A stretch of DNA of 8,411 bases, from positions 1-8,411 of the forward strand of contig CAZESH010000193.1 of assembly GCA_964514665.1 (NCBI GenBank). The letters run 5' to 3'. This document shows positions 6,014 through 8,411 of the stretch, piece by piece. Both the position numbers and the translations under genes were made by a program. Origin of the DNA: CAZESH01 sp964514665 (GTDB lineage Bacteria; Bacillota; Bacilli; Paenibacillales; KCTC-25726). The first letter of the stretch is position 1, and each line of letters opens with the position of its first letter. Below the pieces are notes generated by a model. That model was not told where the DNA came from. It did not search any database and worked only from the letters and a program-made list of their open reading frames with translations.

Positions 6014-6685
6014 ATGATCTCGAATATTGTGGCTTTTATCATTATTTTTATAGCACCGCTTGTCTCATTCATAGTCATTCGACAGCTTAAGCGCAAAAGA
6101 TCATCTAAAAACAGAATATTGGCTTATCAACTCAATATGGGTATAATGTGGACTCTTACTGGAATAGTTTTATTCATTTCAAATGATGTTTTCTTATATA
6201 AAGGTATCCAAGTTTCCATGATTGCATTACCTTATGCAGTGATTTACATAATTTTAATTGTATTTCTTCCTTTTCTATTAATGAAAAACAAAATATTTCG
6301 TGATAACTTACAGATTGCCTATACTGAAAAAAAACATATTTATCCTTCATCACATTCAGAGCGAATCTGGTATACTTTGGTAGCAATCACAGTAGGAATT
6401 TGTGAAGAAATTTTATATCGATCATTTTTCTTTAATTATCTTCATACTTTTTGGGATTTTTCAATAATCTTCTCTGTTATAATTGGGAGCATGCTATTTG
6501 GAATAATTCATTATCACCAAGGAATAGGCGGTATGTTAAGCGCGACAATAAATGGATTGATTTTCAGTTATTTATTTCTAGCTAATGGAAGCCTGCTCTT
6601 GCCTATTATCTTTCATATTCTTTTTGATATGAAAATAGTAGCTGTTTCAAAAATGATAGAAGTTAACCATCAATGCACTTCTTGA
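6014..6685 (+). CDS. CPBP-family intramembrane metalloprotease
   Basis: Polytopic membrane protein of 223 residues belonging to the CPBP (CAAX protease and bacteriocin-processing, also called ABI) family. The signature elements are all present: the glutamate pair and arginine in EEILYR (131-136), FGIIH with H166, and HILFD with H201 and D205. These form the expected glutamate/histidine metal site inside the membrane. Six or so hydrophobic segments surround them. The ATG start has AGGTGA seven bases upstream (6001-6006). Relatives in Gram-positive peptide loci act in bacteriocin self-immunity or peptide maturation. As the first gene of an agr-like cassette it could trim the leader or the AIP precursor after AgrB cleavage, or protect the producer; the sequence alone cannot choose. 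The composition is clearly more AT-rich than ylqG. Confidence 0.9.
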   Translation: MISNIVAFIIIFIAPLVSFIVIRQLKRKRSSKNRILAYQLNMGIMWTLTGIVLFISNDVFLYKGIQVSMIALPYAVIYIILIVFLPFLLMKNKIFRDNLQIAYTEKKHIYPSSHSERIWYTLVAITVGICEEILYRSFFFNYLHTFWDFSIIFSVIIGSMLFGIIHYHQGIGGMLSATINGLIFSYLFLANGSLLLPIIFHILFDMKIVAVSKMIEVNHQCTS

Positions 6686-6764
6686 TATTGGTTCACTTTA
6701 CTAATATACTTAAACTACATCAATATTACTTTATATACCCAATTTGAACATTGAGAGGCATAAC

Positions 6765-7445
6765 ATGGTCAGTGAATTATTGATTAAGGCACTTCTGTCT
6801 GTACTTATTTTCAGTTCAATGGTTACTTTAACGTTTGCTCTTTTTAGAATCCCATTACTTGAACATCATCGAATTATCACATTATTGGGAATTACTCTTG
6901 GAGTAATTAATTTTTATGTTCGGTTTATCGCACAATCTTCACTTTATCCTATAATAGTACTTGTAGTATTTATCGTATTGTTAATGGTCTTAAAACGTTA
7001 TCCTTTTTTCTATACTTTCATTGTTTGTAGTATGGGGACACTAGTTGGAACTATTTTAACGGATGGTTTAGTTGCGGTGTTTTTCACACAATTGAATATT
7101 ATTAACTTCAATACGATCCAGGACTCAATTATCGCCTATTCACTTGTTTCATCGTGTGTACTTTTTTTTAATATTTTAATTATTTATTTCCTAAGAAAAT
7201 TTAATATGGGTTTTTCATTTATCATTAAACGTTTCAAGACAAAACAAGCATTAAAGGGTTCAAATTTTATTTGGGCCGGCTTAATAATCATTGGGGTTAT
7301 CATTAGTCAATTTGCTATTGAAAATATGGAGATATTAACACTTCAAGTTTATATGGTGACAGGAATTTCTGTTGTATTGCTAATTATATTATTTATTGCT
7401 TATAGACAAAATAAAAAGTCTATCAAAGATCGATTTGGCAGGTGA
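6765..7445 (+). CDS. Polytopic membrane protein, AgrC-like sensor half without a kinase (tentative)
   Basis: I do not recognise a named family. The 226-residue product is almost wholly hydrophobic, with about six or seven membrane segments (roughly 7-28, 38-56, 60-77, 81-108, 121-143, 167-184 and 194-213). It ends in a short basic tail, YRQNKKSIKDRFGR. Its size and topology match the N-terminal sensing half of AgrC/GHKL kinases, and it stops where the phosphoacceptor helix would begin. No histidine box, ATPase motif or DNA-binding motif is present. I chose the ATG at 6765 over the in-frame TTG at 6744 because GAGAGG (6753-6758) is six bases upstream of it. Only four bases separate its stop from the agrB-like start, and the agrB ribosome site overlaps its last codons, so coupling is likely. 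Alternatives are an immunity protein or a peptide transporter. Confidence 0.8.
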   Translation: MVSELLIKALLSVLIFSSMVTLTFALFRIPLLEHHRIITLLGITLGVINFYVRFIAQSSLYPIIVLVVFIVLLMVLKRYPFFYTFIVCSMGTLVGTILTDGLVAVFFTQLNIINFNTIQDSIIAYSLVSSCVLFFNILIIYFLRKFNMGFSFIIKRFKTKQALKGSNFIWAGLIIIGVIISQFAIENMEILTLQVYMVTGISVVLLIILFIAYRQNKKSIKDRFGR

Positions 7446-7449
7446 TTGT

Positions 7450-7995
7450 ATGGAGAGAGTTGAAAGTATCGCTTTAAAAACTGCAAAATATATTAACAGC
7501 AATGTTGAGGGCGCATCATCAATTGAAGTTCTGAAATTTGTCTTAATAAGCTTAATAAATTACATAATCGTTGCATTCTCGGTTCTTGTATTTTGTTTGT
7601 TTTCCGGGCATCTTCTTGAAGGGTTAATTTCAATCATCGTTATCCCGTTTTTCAGACAATTTACAGGCGGTATTCATTTCAAATCTTCAACCTTATGTAA
7701 CGCAACTTCAATCATTCTTGTTCTAATCGCAATACATGTTCCATTCAAGTTCTATCCTACTGGCATCCTGTTATCAATTATCTCAATCCTCATATTACTT
7801 AAAAATGCACCGCATAATATTAAAGGTTTCAGCAAACTTGAATCTAAGTACTATCCCATTTTAAAAGTAATGGCCATACTTATTGTCATGTCTAACTTTC
7901 TTTTGCAATCTCCATTACTTGTTTCTTTGTTTTTTGTCCAATCTTTACTTACTCTTCATTCTGTTGAATGGTTTGTTGTTAAATTCAAATTTTAA
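7450..7995 (+). CDS. agrB: AgrB-like accessory gene regulator peptide protease
   Basis: Membrane cysteine endopeptidase that removes the C-terminal tail of the AgrD-type precursor and forms the thiolactone of the autoinducing peptide. The product has 181 residues, close to the usual length. The family core is at about 69-83, FRQFTGGIHFKSSTLC, with R69, the GG pair, catalytic H76 and C83. The seven-residue spacing equals the H77/C84 pair of S. aureus AgrB. Five or six hydrophobic segments follow and flank the core. I chose the ATG at 7450, not the upstream in-frame ATG at 7396, because AGGTGA (7440-7445) lies four bases before it and AgrB proteins begin with a short amphipathic segment such as MERVESIALKTAKYI. 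The likely substrate is the 41-residue peptide encoded 18 bases downstream. Confidence 0.95.
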   Translation: MERVESIALKTAKYINSNVEGASSIEVLKFVLISLINYIIVAFSVLVFCLFSGHLLEGLISIIVIPFFRQFTGGIHFKSSTLCNATSIILVLIAIHVPFKFYPTGILLSIISILILLKNAPHNIKGFSKLESKYYPILKVMAILIVMSNFLLQSPLLVSLFFVQSLLTLHSVEWFVVKFKF

Positions 7996-7999
7996 AAAA

Positions 8000-8005
8000 G
8001 GAGGG
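8000..8005 (+). promoter_or_regulatory. Strong ribosome binding site of the agrD-like gene
   Basis: AAAAGGAGGG, with core GGAGGG at 8000-8005, lies eight bases ahead of the ATG at 8014. It is the best Shine-Dalgarno match in the cassette and supports translation of the very short gene that follows. Confidence 0.85.
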
Positions 8006-8013
8006 ATCTAATT

Positions 8014-8139
8014 ATGAAACAGAGAATCTTAAAGCTCACAAATGGTTTCTTAACTGTTGTTGCAAAATCTCTCGTAATTACATCATGTGGATTTTACATT
8101 CACCGTCCAGAAATCCCACAAGAACTGCTGAAGAAGTAA
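8014..8139 (+). CDS. agrD: AgrD-like cyclic lactone autoinducer precursor, 41 aa
   Basis: Precursor of a quorum-sensing peptide. The 41 residues divide as AgrD proteins do. A basic, amphipathic N-terminal leader (MKQRILKLTNGFLTVVAKSL) would bind the membrane, and the signal core with C25 follows. The charged C-terminal tail HRPEIPQELLKK aligns with the S. aureus AgrD tail DEVEVPKEL, sharing the E-x-P-x-E-L pattern. By that alignment AgrB would cut after I29, leaving a five-residue thiolactone ring Cys-Gly-Phe-Tyr-Ile. A few exocyclic residues (for example ITS) would remain, their number not readable from sequence. It lies 18 bases after agrB, has a strong ribosome site, and is followed 12 bases later by the operon terminator. 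A longer opposite-strand frame covers it but crosses the terminator hairpin and is not credible. Confidence 0.93.
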   Translation: MKQRILKLTNGFLTVVAKSLVITSCGFYIHRPEIPQELLKK

Positions 8140-8151
8140 GCAGCAGGCAAC

Positions 8152-8188
8152 AAAAAAGCAACCGTCCCCTGGGGGCGGTTGCTTTTTT
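8152..8188. terminator. Bidirectional Rho-independent terminator
   Basis: Thirteen-base arms AAAAAAGCAACCG (8152-8164) and CGGTTGCTTTTTT (8176-8188) enclose a GC-rich loop that can pair further. The hairpin has T runs in both directions. It can end the agr-like operon on the plus strand and the converging small gene at 8201-8398 on the minus strand. Confidence 0.93.
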
Positions 8189-8200
8189 GTATGTATTGGC

Positions 8201-8398
8201 TTAGGAGAGCGCCAATTTTCTGTGCAGGATAATGTAATTCGTGTTCTTGTTCTTTTCCAAGGCTTGGTACATCTTTCCGTCGAGGCAAAATTCCATGCCT
8301 TCGTGAAGTACATAATGCGCCATCAGGTGATCACAAACCTTCTCTTGCTTTTCCAAGGACAATTTGCTGTTGATGATCAGCTTCTCCGCATTCAGCAT
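8201..8398 (-). CDS. Unrecognised small protein, possibly 5'-truncated at the window edge
   Basis: I do not recognise the product. The frame encodes 65 residues from the ATG at 8398, soluble and mixed in charge, with no signal peptide or membrane segment (MLNAEKLIINSKLS at the start, YIILHRKLALS at the end). An AAGG lies directly against this ATG with no spacing, which is not a working ribosome site. The frame also stays open to the last base of the window, so the true start may lie outside. Base composition returns to that of the left part of the window. It converges on the agr-like operon and shares the bidirectional terminator. At this position Bacillales usually have rnhB, and this is not recognisably RNase HII. 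Confidence 0.5.
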   Translation of the reverse strand: MLNAEKLIINSKLSLEKQEKVCDHLMAHYVLHEGMEFCLDGKMYQALEKNKNTNYIILHRKLALS

Positions 8399-8411
8399 CC
8401 TTGTATAATAC

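Noticed and set aside
6744..6764. TTG start seven codons upstream in the cassette membrane protein
   Set aside because: No Shine-Dalgarno precedes it, while GAGAGG is well placed for the ATG at 6765.
7396..7449. Upstream in-frame ATG for the agrB-like gene
   Set aside because: It would overlap the preceding gene by about 50 bases without a proper ribosome site. The ATG at 7450 has AGGTGA at good spacing and gives a normal AgrB N-terminus.
8083..8313. Minus-strand open frame opposite the agrD-like gene
   Set aside because: It reads through the bidirectional terminator hairpin, and its product has no family resemblance. The plus-strand 41-codon frame has a strong ribosome site and a recognisable AgrD layout.
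1..8411. CRISPR arrays, tRNA or rRNA genes, insertion sequences
   Set aside because: I saw no regularly spaced repeats, cloverleaf-type sequences, transposase genes or terminal inverted repeats anywhere in the window.

Overview
The window looks like chromosomal DNA of a low-to-mid-GC Firmicute, most likely Paenibacillaceae (Paenibacillus or a close relative). The reasons are the ylqG-ylqH-yraN gene order, which Bacillales carry next to rnhB, a canonical GlnR/TnrA operator, AGGAGG-type ribosome binding sites and sigma-A-like promoters. This placement comes from recognising gene families and order, not from a database search.

Left part (1-1916, minus strand): nitrogen module. A P-II signal protein gene (1518-1868) has its own extended -10 promoter and ends at a hairpin terminator. 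It is followed by the ammonium transporter gene amtB (66-1391). amtB has an independent TTGACC-17-TATAAT promoter preceded by a perfect TGTNAN7TNACA box (GlnR/TnrA site), and it ends at its own terminator at the window edge. P-II should gate AmtB, and nitrogen limitation should raise amtB transcription.

Divergent from P-II is a 447-residue membrane histidine kinase (2067-3410) of the AgrC/SpoOB-like type, with no response regulator beside it. Convergent with it is a tightly packed minus-strand operon: ylqG (FliK C-terminal-like, 4092-5852), ylqH (FlhB C-terminal-like, 3802-4095) and yraN (UPF0102 nuclease-like, 3422-3802). Each junction overlaps by one to four bases, so the three are probably translationally coupled.

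Right part (5905-8188, plus strand): a visibly AT-rich cassette with its own promoter region and terminator. It encodes a CPBP-type membrane protease (6014-6685), a polytopic membrane protein resembling the sensor half of an AgrC-type receptor without a kinase (6765-7445), an AgrB-type peptide protease (7450-7995), and a 41-residue AgrD-type autoinducer precursor (8014-8139). The precursor is easily missed because of its size. This is an agr-like peptide quorum-sensing cassette lacking local agrC and agrA. The predicted signal is a five-residue thiolactone ring, Cys-Gly-Phe-Tyr-Ile. The only kinase in the window is the one at 2067-3410, which makes it a candidate, though unproven, receptor. 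The cassette sits upstream of ylqG, where rnhB is usually found, and its composition differs from its neighbours, so it looks like an acquired insertion. A small unrecognised minus-strand gene reaches the right edge.
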